Shown: positions 37,690 through 49,383 of the stretch, piece after piece
Numbering within the stretch: the first letter of the stretch is position 1
Layout of the letters: each line of letters begins with the position of its first letter
Origin: Takakia lepidozioides
Lineage: Eukaryota > Streptophyta > Takakiopsida > Takakiales > Takakiaceae
DNA: 60,000 nt
Reading direction: 5' to 3'
NCBI GenBank assembly: GCA_030704615.1
Contig: CM060731.1
Coordinates: 77,606,756 to 77,666,755 of the forward strand
Program-made: the position numbers and the translations under genes
Notes under the pieces: generated by a model
The model's input: only the letters and a program-made list of their open reading frames with translations
Database searches by the model: none
What the model was told of the DNA's origin: nothing

Positions 37690-39829
37690 CCTAAGGGTCA
37701 AGGCCTCGTGCAGGTAAGCTGCCAAGCAATTGTGATCCTCATAATGCAAGACTCAGTGACAGATTGAGTCCCACGGAATAGACCATCTACCCATGCAGGT
37801 TTCTTGTAGCTATTGATCCAGAGGGAATCATAGGTAATCTTCTGCTTGAAATCTGGCCCTCTTGGATGAATCTGGACCCACACTCTCTTTGCTCCTTCAG
37901 CTACCCATGCCTCTGCACAAATCATGCATTAATCCTTGCCTTGCTGCTAGTAGCTGACAATGACAGCCTAGATAATTTATTCTAGGAAACACCCAACTCA
38001 GCTTCTCACACTAGTTCCTATGCTGAATGCGTCTGCTACTCTATGAAATGTAACATGCATTCACATTTTTTTCCCATCATTGACTGGGGCAGAAAAGTAT
38101 TCATTCCACAGCTTCTCCTCATCTCTGTTACTTGTTTTTTGATACTTTCCTGTTGTCACATTGGCAGTATCATGTCAAAGTCACCCCAAACTAGATTCAC
38201 TCAACTAGCTAACTTGCAGAATTCAACATGGAAATGCAGGGCCGATTCTGATAAGAGGGAAAAACAAGGTGAAATGTGTTGAAGAAGATGCCTACATTAG
38301 CAGTGTCTGATTTTATAAATTGTGCCGCTGCTGCCAGTTGACCATCTACCCACGCATGTTTCTTGTAGCTACAGAGTCAATCTGGAGCTTGAAGCCCGAC
38401 CCTCTTGGGTGAATCTGCACCCACACTCCATCCCTGCTCCTTCAACTATCCATGCCTCTGCACAAATCATGCATATATCATTGCCTTGCTGCTAGCAGCT
38501 GACAATGACAGCCTAGATTTGTTCTAGCAAACATCCCAACCCTACTTGGAAAAACAGGCTGAAATGTGTTGAGGAAGGTGCCTTCATTAGCAGCACCTCA
38601 TTCTATCAATTGTGCTGCTGCCGCTACTGTTTCCACTTGCAACAATTGACCATCTACTCCAGCTGATTTTTTGTAGCTATTGATCCCTTAGCCCGAACCT
38701 GAACATGAATCTGGACCTCTATCCCTGGTCCCTCAGCTATCCCCGTCCTTTAGCTATCCCTGCCCGTGTACAGATCATGAATGCATCCCTCAGCCTTGCT
38801 GCTAGCAGCTGACACTGACGGCGTGAAGTTCTTCAAGAAAACACCCCAACCCTACTTAACAGTAGTTCCAATTCTGAAATTGCAACTGCTTCTCTCTGTA
38901 GTCGAACAAGCACTCACCTTTTTGTCTCCATTGTCCCCCCACTGACTGGGGTCGGAAAAGTGTTCATTCCAAAGCTTCTCTTCATCTTGTTATCTGTTTT
39001 TGGGTACTTTCCTGCTGCCACATCAGCAGTAACTTGTCAAAGTCACTCCAAACCACCCCACATCCACCCAACGAGCTAACTTACAACATTCAATATGTAA
39101 ATTCAGGGCTGAGTCTAATGAGAGGGCAAAATAGGCTGAAATAGGTCGAAGAAGAAGTTGCCCTCACCACATTGTCCTCGACCTTGTGTCATGACCCATG
39201 GAGAGTTTGACTGACCATGCACCCAAGAGGACCTCTTGTCTGTGCGAGGTGTGTGCTGCTTCCACAGGGAATTGTAGGCGATCTAGAGCTTGAAATCCGG
39301 CCCTCTTGGATGAATCTGGACCCACACTGCTCCCTGCTCCTTCAGCTATCCATGCCTCTGCACAAATCATGCATACATCCTTGCCTTGATGCTAGTAGCT
39401 GATAATAACACCCTACAATTGTTCCAGCAAACACCCCAACCCTACTTATCGCACTAGTTTTTACTTGCGTCTGCTTCCAATAGGCATTCACCTTTTTGCC
39501 TGGATTGTTCCACCATTGACTGGGGTCGGAAACATATTCATTCCAGAGCTTCTCTACATCTCTATTATCTGTTTTTCGATACTTTTCTGTCGACCACATT
39601 GGCAGTAACATGTCAAAATCACTCCAACACCACCATAGATCCACCAACAAGGTAATTTGCAAAATTCAACATGAAAATTTAGGGACGACTCTGATAGCAG
39701 GGGAAAACAGGGTGAAATATGTTGAAGAAGATACCTTCATTAGCAGTGGGCCTTGTTCTATCAATTGTGCTGTTGTTGTTGCTGTTTCCAGTTGACCATC
39801 TACCCACTTATAGCCGCTGTGCTATTGAA
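37690..39829 (-). pseudogene. Tandem copies of an OSB-type PDF-motif exon pair
   Basis: OSB proteins bind single-stranded DNA in plant organelles and carry PDF motifs of about 50 residues. Here the second half of the motif (HPRGPDFK, LW.NSYKKPAWV) recurs on the minus strand near 37785-37925, 38340-38470, 38640-38780 (eroded) and 39210-39375. The first half (EKLWNEYVSDPSQWWNN) recurs near 38050-38130, 38910-39000 and 39483-39575. Each first half lies a few hundred bases upstream of a second half, as separate exons. The same acceptor phrase, TTTGTGCAG then AGGCATGG, precedes the second-half exon in several copies. Frames are broken in several copies. OSB's OB-fold domain was not seen. Confidence 0.65.
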
Positions 39830-40977
39830 GAAGGTGCCCCCCTTCCCCCATCATTTGATCATAGGTCTCCAAAGCCTCCATACCATGTCCCTGCTATGCA
39901 TACCCTACAAGCATCGCGTTCCATGACACCACATTTGGTTCAGCCATAGTGTTGAAAACTCCCTTCGCATCCTTAATGCACCCACATTTGGCATAGACGT
40001 CCACCAGGGCACTGTTCAGGATGACATCTGGTACAATTCCAGTGGTTGGGCTTCACCCCTTTGCGCAACATTTGCTCATAGGTCGCCAAAGCATTCCTAC
40101 CATACCCATGCATGGTAAATCCTGCCAACATTATATTCCACGTGATCAAAGATCACTGAGGCATTCTGTAGAAATCTTGGCGAGCATCCATGATGCTCCC
40201 GCACTTAATATACATGTTGACAAGGGTGTTGAGTAGAAAAAACATTTGGCATGAATCCACTTTGGATAATGTGAGTGTGCACCTGACTCCAGCTTCCAGA
40301 CCTAGAGCCTTTGTCAGTCTACTTGCCTCACAAAGCATCTTCACATGCCCCGCAGAAGAGGCATTGTGGACTCCCTCTCTTGATCCTCTTTCAGAAGTTG
40401 TGGTCATGGTTGAGGTGCCTGATTTTATCAACTGTGCCGCTGCAGTTGCTGCCTTTAGTTGACCATCTACCCATTTAGGTTTCTTGTAGCTATTGATCCA
40501 CATGGAATCACAGGTAATCTGGAGCTTGAAGTCCAGCCCTCTTGGATGAATCTGGACCCACACTCTATCCCTTCTCCTTCAGCTATCCATGCCTCTGCAC
40601 AAATCATGCATTCATCTTTGCCCTTGCTGCTAGCAGTTGACAATGACAACCTAGAAACCACCCAATCAAACTAGTTCATATGCTGAATTGCGTCTGCTAC
40701 TCTCTGTCATCTAACACGCATTCAACTTTTTGCCTCGGTTGTCCCACCATTCACTGGGGTCAACAATGTATTCATTCCACACCTTCTCCTCATCTCTGTT
40801 ATCTGTTTTGGATACTTTCATGCTACCACATCGGCAGTTACTTGTCATAGTCATTCCAAACCACCATAGATCCACCCAACGAGCTAACTTACAGAATTCA
40901 ATATGCATCTTAGGGCCGAGTGTGATGAGAGGGCAAAACAGGCTGAAATAGGTCAAAGAAGAAGGTGCCCTCACCAC
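39830..40977 (-). pseudogene. PDF-PPR fusion gene copy C (two PDF exons, linker, PPR start)
   Basis: From right to left: exon with the first PDF half (EEKVWNEYIVDPSEWWDNRG, 40711-40977), then an intron of about 120 bases (donor GTGTTAG near 40717, acceptor TTTGTGCAG near 40596). A continuous 136-codon frame follows (40153-40563) that begins with the second PDF half (HPRGLDFKLQIT, SYKKPKWVDGQL). It goes on through a linker (AAQLIKSGTSTMTT) into PPR sequence (LLNTLVNMYIKCGSIMDARQ). Short PPR fragments lie beyond, at 39830-40150. PDF and PPR parts in one unbroken frame show a real fusion. This copy is shortened compared with copy A, as the region corresponding to the heptad LHQGGISADVD is missing. 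Confidence 0.72.
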
Positions 40978-41590
40978 ATTGTCCTTGACAATTCAATATG
41001 CATCTCAAGGCCGAGTCTGATGAGAGGGAAAAACAGGCTGAAATAGGTCAAAGAAGAAGGTGCCCTGACCACATTCTCCAAGGCCTCCATACCATGCCCC
41101 TGCTGTGCACACCCTGCAAGCATCGTGTTCCACGTGATGAAAGATCGTTGAGGCATTATGTTGAACACTTGGTGAGCATCCATGATGCTCCCGCACATAA
41201 CATACATGTTGACAAGGGTGTTGAGTAGAAAAATATTTGGCGTGCACTTTGGATAATGTGAGTGTGCACCTGCTTTCCAGCTTCAAGGCCTTTCATCTTG
41301 ATGCACTTATGCAAGAGATAGACATACGTATCTGAATCTGCTGAAATGCCTCCTTGGTTTAAAGTCAGTAGAGCCTTTTTCAGTCTGTCTGCCTCACAAA
41401 GCATCTTCACATGCCCATAAGTGCCAAAAGAGGCATTGTGGACTCCCTCTCTTGATCCTCTTCCAGAAGCTGTGGACCGTGGTCATGGTTGAGGTGCCTG
41501 ATTTTATCAACTGTGCCGCTGCAGCAGCTGCCTTTGGCGATGCAACCATGCACCTCTTTGCATCTGGTAATTTGACAGGCATTCACCTTG
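40978..41590 (-). pseudogene. PDF-PPR family copy B (linker and first PPR repeats only)
   Basis: The same linker (AAAAAAQLIKSGTSTMTT) and N-terminal PPR sequence appear in pieces: LNQGGISADSDTYVYLLHKC, KGLEAGKQVHTHIIQSA, then SIMDAHQVFNIMPQRSFITW and NTMLAGCAQQGHGMEALE. They lie in three different frames. The PDF part is replaced by unrelated PPR sequence at the right border. It is a truncated duplicate between copies A and C. Confidence 0.7.
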
Positions 41591-43492
41591 GTACAATTCC
41601 AGCTCTGAAGATGTCGCCATGGACCTCTTTCCCCTTTTCCAAAGCTGCCAGGGCAGTGTTCAGATTGACATTTGGTACAATTCCAGCTTTGATGATATCC
41701 CCATGCACCTCTTTGCCCTTCTCCAGGCCGGCTGCCAGGCTTGCACAAGCATTGCAAATGCACACAAACACGATGTGCTTCCCCCCATCATTTGCTCATA
41801 GGTCTCCAAAGAAACCATCCCATGTCCCTGCCGTGCATACCCTGCATGCATTGCACTCCACGACACCACATCTCGTTCAGCCATAGTGTCGAACACTCCC
41901 TTTGCATCCTAGATGCACCCACATTTTGCAAACATTTTCACCAGGGTTTTGTTCAGAATGACATATGGTACAATTCCAGCTCTGAAGATGTCGCCATGCA
42001 CCTCTTTCCCCTTTTCCAAAGCTGCCAGGGCAATGTCCAGATTGACATTTGGCACAATTCCAGCTTTGATGATATCCCCATGCACCTCTTGCCCTTCTCC
42101 AGGGCTGCCAGGCTTGCACAAGCATTACAAATGCACACACACATGATGTGCTTCCCCCATCATTTGCTCATAAGTCTCCAAAGCCTCCATCCCACGTCCC
42201 TACCGTGCATACCCTGCAAGAATCATACTCCATGACACCACATCTCGTTCAGCCATAGTTTCGAACACTCCCTTTGCATCCTAGATGCACCCATATTGCA
42301 AACATGTTCACCAGGGTATTGTTCAGAATGACATCTGGTACAATTCCAGCTCTGAAGATGTCGCCATGCACCTCTTTCCCCTTTTCCAAAGCTGCCAGGG
42401 CAATGTTCAGATTGACATTTGGCACAATTCTAGCTTTGATGATATCCCCATGCACCTCTTGCCCTTCTCCAGGGCTGCCAGGCTTGCACAAGCATTACAA
42501 ATGCACACACACATGATATGCTCCCCCCATCATTTGCTCATAAGTCTCCAAAGCCTCCATCCCACGTCCCTGCCATGCATACCCTGCAAGCATCACACTC
42601 CACGACACCACATCTCGTTCAGCCATAGTGTCGAACGCTCCCTTTGCATCCTAGATGCACCCACATTTTGCAAACATGTCCACCAGGGTATTGTTTAGAA
42701 TGACATCTGGTACAATTCCAGCTCTGAAGATGTCGCCATGGACCTCTTTCCTCTTTTCCAAAGCTGCCAGGGCAGTGTTCATAATGACATTTGGTACAAT
42801 TCCAGCTTTGATGATATCACCATGCACCTCTTTGCCCTTGTCCAAGGCTCGATGCACCCACATTTTGCATACATGTCCACCAGGGTATGGTTGAGAATGA
42901 CATTTGGTACATTTCCAGCTCTGAAGATGTCACCATGGACCTCTTTCCCCTTTTCCAGAGCTGCCAGGGCAGTGTTCAGAATGACATTTGGTACAATTCC
43001 AGCTTTGATGATATCCCCATGCACCTCTTTGCCCTTGTCGAGCAGGCTTGCACAAGCATTGCAAATGCACACAAACATGATGTGGCTGGGCTTCACCCCT
43101 TCCCCCATCATTTGATCATAGGTCTCCAAAGCCTCCATCCCACGTCCCTGTTGTGCATATCCTGCCCGCGTCGCACTCCACGACACCACATCTCGTTCAA
43201 CCATAGTGTCAAAAACTCCATTTGCATCCTCATTGCATCCTCAATGCATCCACATTTGGCATACATGTCCTGGTCAGGGCAGTGTTCAGAATGACATCTG
43301 GTGCAATTCCAGCTTTGACAGATGTCACCATGGACCTCTTTCCCCTTTTCCAGGCTTGCACACACATTGCAAACACAAACAAACGTGATGTGGTTGGGCT
43401 TCACCCCTTCGCGCATCATTATCTCACAGGTCTCCAAAGCATTCGTACCACGCCCATGCTTGGTAATCCTGCCAACATTATATTCCACGTGA
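41591..43492 (-). pseudogene. Tandemly amplified PPR tract of copy A
   Basis: Minus-strand PPR repeats of the type KGKEVHGDIIKAGIVPNVIL, NTLVDMYAKCGCI, AERDVVSWSAM and GMEALETYEQMMGEG. The phrase encoding FRAGIVPDVILNNTL recurs at about 41575, 41951, 42321, 42693 and 42890; most units are about 371 bases, the last about 197. Several units share the same internal deletion: NTALAALEKGKEVHGDIF joins one repeat directly to another and skips the usual DMYAKCG part. Frames change between units and stops are common, so it cannot make a full protein. The shared deletion shows that whole units were copied after the damage. Confidence 0.8.
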
Positions 43493-44045
43493 TCAAAGAT
43501 CGTTGAGGCATTCCGTGTTGAACACTTGGTGATCATCCATGATGCTCCCCTTAACATACATGTTCACAAGAGTGTTGAGTAGAAAGACGTTCGGCGTGAA
43601 TCCACTTTGGACAATGTGAGTGTGCACCTGTTTTCCAGCTTCCAGGCCTTTCATCTTGATGCACTTATGCAAGAGACACACATACGTATCTACATCTGCT
43701 GAAATGCCTCCTTGGTGTAAAGTCTGTAGAGCCTCTTTCAGTCTACCTGCCTCATAAAGCATCTTCACATGCCCATAAGTGCCAGAAGAGGCATTGTGGA
43801 CTCCCTCTCTTGATCCTCTTCCAGAAGCTGTGGTCATGGTTGAGGTGCCTGATTTTATCAACTGTGCCGCTATAGCTGCCGCTTCCAGCTGACCATCTAC
43901 CCATGGAGGTTTCTTGTAGCTATCCTTCCACAGGGAACCATAGGTAATCTGGAGCTTGAAATCCGACCCTCTTGGATGAATATGGACCCACACTCTATCC
44001 TGCTCCTTCTGCTATCACTGCCTCTGCACAAATCATGCATACATC
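43493..44045 (-). pseudogene. PDF-PPR fusion gene copy A, N-terminal part
   Basis: A single frame of 166 codons (43493-43993) starts in the second half of a PDF motif (HPRGSDFKLQITYGSLW, SYKKPPWVDGQL) and continues through an Ala/Ser/Thr linker (IAAQLIKSGTSTMTTASGRG). It then enters a PPR N-terminal region: GRLKEALQTLHQGGISADVD, CIKMKGLEAGKQVHTHIVQS, VFLLNTLVNMYVKGSI. The exon acceptor TTTGTGCAG seen in the other copies is recognisable near 44034. The first PDF half expected upstream is missing; instead a PPR fragment (44033-44308) abuts it. This is the best preserved evidence for the fusion. PDF motifs act with OB folds on single-stranded DNA, and PPRs on RNA; the fusion's job is unknown. 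Confidence 0.75.
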
Positions 44046-44308
44046 CTTGCCTTGCTGCCAATGCGATCATTGCACTCCACGACACCACATCTCGTTGAGC
44101 CACAGTCGAACACTACCTTCGCATCTTCAATGCTCCCGCATTCAGCATACACGTCCACCAGGGCGGTGTTCATAATGGCAAACCCTACAATTCCAGCTTT
44201 CACGATGTCACCATGGACCTTCCATGTCACTTCCAGGTGGAGGCAGTACATATTAAAATATGCAAGCCCCCAAAGGCCAGATTTTGTTTGCCTGTTCTTG
44301 TGAAACAC
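44033..44308 (-). pseudogene. PPR fragment upstream of copy A
   Basis: KVHGDIVKAGIVGFAIMNTA then LVDVYAECGSIEDAKVVFD, followed after a frame change by AQRDVVSWSAMI. This is about one and a half PPR repeats, then a direct join to the PDF exon of copy A. Confidence 0.75.
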
Positions 44309-45520
44309 ACGTCTGCAAATGTCCAGGTGGAATCAATGCGCAGTGGTTCATGGAGTCGTTGAGTCGTCTACATATTGACTTTAATGAATAAATATGTTTA
44401 TTCCATTAATCAAATTCGAAATGTAAATTTTTAGTCGCATGTGCAGTAAACCACTTGTATTTTCCGCTTTTTAAAATTTTATGTATTTACACAATTAATT
44501 AAATAGCCGCGATTATTGACCCAACTTCTATCCGCCGTCTGAAATGCCCCCGTGGGCCTTCATTGTCCGTTTCGACTCTCTAGTAGTCCCGTGTATTGCC
44601 AAGTGGTTCCCGGAGTGGTTGGCGGACTCCCAGTCGATTCGGAAAAGACACGAATGCTTCTAGTGCTGGCAGTAGCACTGGGGAAGAGACTGGGTTCTGC
44701 AAGCGGCCACTGCAGCCAGCCATGGCACAGGCAAGAATGCCCCATTAGTCCATTTGAAACTCTTTTCAATGCCCCTTCCAGCAGCAGGTTGACCCTGGTA
44801 CCCCTCTCACTTTTGTGTTGTCTGTCTCTCAGGGTGGATTAAATTTTTTATTATACCTTGACATCTTGAGTCTTTTACCTTCACTATGGTTCAAATGTGT
44901 TGTTTCTCTTTTCCATCCATTGAGGGAATTGTTCCTATACCTCTGTTTACAAATTTTGAAAATCTTGAGGCTGAGCCAAAAGCCCAGGCCCTTTTGGGGT
45001 ATAGTTATTGGGCAAATCACGCACAACAGATTGATGTTTGTGTGAAGGGATTTCTAGAGGATATCTGAAAACTTGGATCAATTATATGTTTCAAGGTAAG
45101 TCATGCTACCGGCGTCAGCCCCTGACAAAGGTAGTTTCTATCCCTTTGTGTTCCGTCGCGGGGTTAATGGCCACAAGGCATTGGTTCCATTCCTTTTACG
45201 ATGAGTCACACTCACTCTTTTTGCAATCTGCATCTTTGCCGCTAACCTTGGCTGCTTAGGGCCACGGGGTCTAAGTCATGCTTGCTGTACCAAGGCTTTG
45301 TGGGGTCTGCTTGGTTAGTATCTGTCCATAATCAGCTTTCTTTACCTTGGCACAAAATCTATATAAAGTACCATTTCATTTCATTTACCTTGGCATAAAA
45401 TCTGCTAGTTCTCACTGCAGTAGTTACAATGTTGCCATGAAGCATATTATTTAGACAAGGTTTTATGTGATCCGATCCACAAGTGGATGTGCAGCTTGCA
45501 ATCTTAGGAACATTCACTGG
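44309..45520. other. No gene supported
   Basis: An open frame at 44552-44842 has no recognisable motif. A short phrase, TACCTTGGCA.AAAATCT, occurs twice about 48 bases apart (45341 and 45389). Nothing else is supported. Confidence 0.5.
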
Positions 45521-45526
45521 GACTCT

Positions 45527-45862
45527 ATTTCAGTATCTATTTCAGTATTTCAATATTTCAATGAAGATTTTCAGCAAGTATTTCAGTATTTCAGCAAGTA
45601 TCTCAGTATTTCAGCCAGTTCTTCAACAACTATTTGTATAATGGCAGAAACTGAGGTAGTGGAGCAAGCCAAACTCATTGTGGACATGAAGAATACAATA
45701 CGTCGCAACGAGAGTACTTTGCAGCAGTACAAACAGGTTGAGGCTAACCAGGAGAAGTACATTGTAGAGTTGCAACAAACACTTATGGCCAATAGGAATC
45801 AACTCTCTGTGGCTAACAATATTTCAGTGAGTATTTCAACAAGCATTTCAATCATTTAAATA
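45527..45862 (+). pseudogene. Coiled-coil fragment related to the retroelement's extra ORF, inside TATTTCAG repeats
   Basis: Bases 45651-45818 encode KLIVDMKNTIRRNESTLQQY and EKYIVELQQTLMANRNQ, clearly related to residues 218-268 of the 807-aa ORF (17470-17622). The two copies differ at many residues but are collinear and the frame is open (45467-45859). On both sides lie repeats of TATTTCAG/TATTTCAA words (45527-45620 and 45820-45855), which are not found around the retroelement copy. It is probably a relic of a diverged element or a captured fragment. Confidence 0.75.
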
Positions 45863-47346
45863 CCTAGGTAGTAAATCCGAAGATCAGTTTTGTAATATCA
45901 TACATCAATATTTAATTCACACATCAATAAAGTTCTGCCATGGCCTCTAGGCTCTGTCCCCGACATTATAAATAAATAATTTTTTCTCTTATGCAGAACA
46001 AGTTTGACATATAATTCTAATATGTGATATGTGATACGATATTATATTTCAATATAATATCTGTAGGAAATCTTTCAACTTTAGAGTTTTAGGGTGGAGC
46101 CATTACGCGACTAGCCGCTTGTTGCTGAAGGAACAATCTAAAAATATTAAGATCTGCAGAAGTTATGTTAATATATCATGGTCTATGAAACCCGAAACGG
46201 GTTCCATAGGAAGTTAAGGGTGAAGAAGATATCAAGACTAAAAATATGTTTATTTATTTGTTTGTTTATTTTAAATACATATTTTGTAATTTTTTCTTAA
46301 AAACAATGAAGCTAAACACCCAAAACACCACCAAACGCCACCACCAAAAATTCAAGCTAAACACCAAAAACCATTAAATTTAGGAATGATCTTGGACAGG
46401 CCCATTCCAACATTTGTTTGAAGAATTTTTCTTTTCTTTTCTATTTTCGGTAAGAGACGACGACACACTATCAATTTAATTGTTGAGTTCTGGTGAATGG
46501 AATTACGTCGTCTGAAAGTGCCAATGGGCGAAGGCAAGAGCATTGGAACCATTGCAACCTATATCAAGACATACGCAAAAAATAAAAAATACTGCATGCG
46601 AGTATGAGTCCAAATCATAATTATATGTGATGTTGGTAGCATTTTAGGTTTTTCCTCTTTGCAGGTAGAGCCACATCCTCACCCACCAATGAACTATAGG
46701 CCATAGGCAATGTCTCACAGCTCCCGTTGTGTGCAATTTGGGCTGGTGACACTTGGCTGTATATGACTCATTTGGAAGAATCTAAATATAGCTCCACTAC
46801 GACGTCATCGGCAGGATTTAAATCTAAATAGATCTCCAGCTGTCTTGTTTGGACTGATCTCTATATCCAATGTTGGAGTCACCGTATTTTGATCTATTTA
46901 TAGAGATTATTAATGTTTGGTAGGAGTTCGTACAAATATTTGTCTATTTCTTTAAATTCTTTTTAGTCTCAACGTGTTGTGGGAGGATGTATTGTGGTTT
47001 TCTTCTAGATCTTCTTTCTTTCTCGTCATTACACATATATGTCTTGTTATGTTTTCACATGAGGTTTGAGTGATCTAGATCTGCAGTAATTCATGTACCA
47101 TTTTATGAGTATCATATGGTCTATTTCTCATGTCTGATATCTTCTATACCCTTTTACGTCTTCTGACGTTTTTGGCCCCCAACTAGCTCATTGTATGGAT
47201 CTGCAAACCTTAATATATGCAAGCAGGATACATTTCTCTCTCCATCTTCCTTCTGTGAATGAGACTTTCTATTTTTCTGGAGTAGACCCAATAGATCCGT
47301 CCATCTTCTTCCATATGTATATCATGTATACATTTTCAAACACATT
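45863..47346. other. AT-rich intergenic DNA upstream of the lectin receptor kinase
   Basis: No coding sequence is supported. TTAATATATGCAAG at about 47210 is a possible TATA region about 135 bases before the kinase ATG. Confidence 0.45.
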
Positions 47347-49383
47347 TTGATGTTCAATGTTGATGTTAGGTTGTTCGCAGCTAATATGCTGCGATACATT
47401 TCTCTTATTATTTTTGGCATTGTGCATGTTTTTGGTCAGGAGACCCGTTTTAACTTCGACAACTTTGATAACTCTAGCAAATTTATTACATATGTGTCTG
47501 GTGCAGCTGTACTCATCAACGGTTCTGTGCTCGTATTGAATCCACAAACTTTGGAATTTGGAAGTAATGCAACGAGCTTTGGTAGGGCTTTGTACTATGA
47601 AGCCGTGCAGTTTCGAAATCCTTATTCCCGGAGTATGGCTTCTTTTTCTACATCCTTCTCATTCTCCATCCACGTCCAACATGGATCATGTTCTGGTGAT
47701 GGGTTCACATTCATGATTGGGCCTGATGATCAAGTAATTATGCCCCATTCTGGTGGTGGGAATCTAGGGGTTGTCAGTACACAAAGCTATGGTAATATTA
47801 GTAATCACATATTTGCAGTAGAGTTTGACACACATCGAAATGCGGTATATAATGACCCAAGCAATAGTCATATAGGCGTCGACATCAATAATTTGACATC
47901 GATTAAGTATTATGATTTTTGTCCCCCGTCTTATCCAAATTGTTCATATCTGACTAGCGGATCAATTTTCACTGCATGGATCAATTACAATGGCTCAACC
48001 GATATACTTGATGTTAGAGTGAGCAAGGCTTCTTCAAACACCGGAGATGTTGCACACTTACAAGTTACCGACTTGGGCTTGTACGACAAATTTTTGGATC
48101 GGATGTACGTAGGATTCTCAGGAAGCACTGGGCATTGTAGAGAGTCACACACAATCTACTCGTGGTACTTCACAAGCAGTGATTTATCTGCCGTCAACTC
48201 TAGTACTGTCGATATGACTACAGGGCCAAGAAAAAGACCGGTGGGCCTATATTGCAATGGTGAAGACTGCGAAGATCGTCGGTGGATTTATCAGCTGATT
48301 ATTTTCTTAAGTGTTTGTGGCGCTATTATAGTCATCATTGGCATAAGCTCTTGTCTTGCATGGGGTACGTACAAAAAACATCATAGTAAAGAATTTCAAG
48401 AACCAGTATACGATCTAGAACAAGTCTTGGATGGGCCGCGCAGGTTCACATACAAGCAACTCATCAATGCGACTAATTCATTTAGTCCAAAGCAAATGTT
48501 GGGGCGGGGTGGGTTTGGAAGTGTATACAAAGGAATTTTGCGGGACACCGATAATTCTCTTGTTGCAGTAAAGCAGATGGCACGAGATTCTCAACAAGGA
48601 GAACGCGAGTTCCTCGCAGAAGTCGCCATTATTAGCAAAATCCGTCATCGCAATCTAGTTCAACTACAAGGATGGTGCCATGAGAGAGGGAAACTCCTCC
48701 TTGTATATGACTATATGCCAAATGGTAGCCTTGACCAACTATTGCTTAAGGGAAATAGCACAGTGCTCACATGGGATATACGGTACAATGTTCTGACTGG
48801 AGTAGCTGCGGCCCTAGCATACCTACATGAAGAATGGCAGCAGTGCGTTTTGCACAGAGATGTAAAACCCAGCAACGTACTATTGGATGCTGATTTTACT
48901 GCACATCTTGGAGACTTTGGTTTGGCAAGGCTCATTGATCACAACAAAACCTCGCAAACCACTAATGTTGCTGGAACGAGAGGATATTTGGCCCCTGAGT
49001 TTGCACACACAGGTAAAGCAACAACAAAATCTGATGTATTCAGTTTTGGGATTCTAGCACTAGAGGTCGTTTGCGGACGACGTCCTATAGAGTGGACATT
49101 GCCTGAAGAAGAAATGGTCCTATTGGATTGTGTATGGCGGGCACACGAAAGTAATATGTTGCTGAATATTGTGGATCCTAGGCTCAAAAGTACCTTCGAT
49201 GTGGAGCAGATTACATGTGTGCTACATATTGGGCTTCTTTGTTGCCATCCTGATCCCAACGCTAGACCAACCATGAGATATGTTAGGCAGATTTTGACTG
49301 ATGATGGTTCTCTCCCGAAATTGTTGTCGGATTCTAAGCCAGTGGTTTCTTACTCTCCACTAGTTCCTAAGTCTTCACACTAA
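47347..49383 (+). CDS. L-type lectin receptor-like kinase, 678 aa, intact and without introns
   Basis: A plasma-membrane receptor kinase of the plant LecRK-L family, which senses extracellular ligands (for example extracellular nucleotides or bacterial lipids in known members) and signals by Ser/Thr phosphorylation. A hydrophobic leader lies at about residues 14-30; Met14 (47386) would give the neater signal peptide, so the true start may be there. The legume-lectin domain spans about 32-278, with SGDGFTFMIGP, VEFDTHRNAVYNDPSNSHIG (metal-binding Glu159, Asp161, Asp170, His175) and MYVGFSGSTG. A membrane helix lies at about 314-340. Kinase: GRGGFGSVYKG (386-396), Lys409 in VAVK, HRDVKPSN (503-510), DFG (523-525), GTRGYLAPEF (543-552), SDVFSFG. 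Arg before the catalytic Asp marks an active RD kinase. All key residues are present; single-exon structure is normal for the family. Confidence 0.95.
   Translation: MMFNVDVRLFAANMLRYISLIIFGIVHVFGQETRFNFDNFDNSSKFITYVSGAAVLINGSVLVLNPQTLEFGSNATSFGRALYYEAVQFRNPYSRSMASFSTSFSFSIHVQHGSCSGDGFTFMIGPDDQVIMPHSGGGNLGVVSTQSYGNISNHIFAVEFDTHRNAVYNDPSNSHIGVDINNLTSIKYYDFCPPSYPNCSYLTSGSIFTAWINYNGSTDILDVRVSKASSNTGDVAHLQVTDLGLYDKFLDRMYVGFSGSTGHCRESHTIYSWYFTSSDLSAVNSSTVDMTTGPRKRPVGLYCNGEDCEDRRWIYQLIIFLSVCGAIIVIIGISSCLAWGTYKKHHSKEFQEPVYDLEQVLDGPRRFTYKQLINATNSFSPKQMLGRGGFGSVYKGILRDTDNSLVAVKQMARDSQQGEREFLAEVAIISKIRHRNLVQLQGWCHERGKLLLVYDYMPNGSLDQLLLKGNSTVLTWDIRYNVLTGVAAALAYLHEEWQQCVLHRDVKPSNVLLDADFTAHLGDFGLARLIDHNKTSQTTNVAGTRGYLAPEFAHTGKATTKSDVFSFGILALEVVCGRRPIEWTLPEEEMVLLDCVWRAHESNMLLNIVDPRLKSTFDVEQITCVLHIGLLCCHPDPNARPTMRYVRQILTDDGSLPKLLSDSKPVVSYSPLVPKSSH

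Noticed and set aside
44552-44842. Possible small gene
   Set aside because: Overlaps an opposite-strand open frame, no motif, no clear promoter; likely chance.
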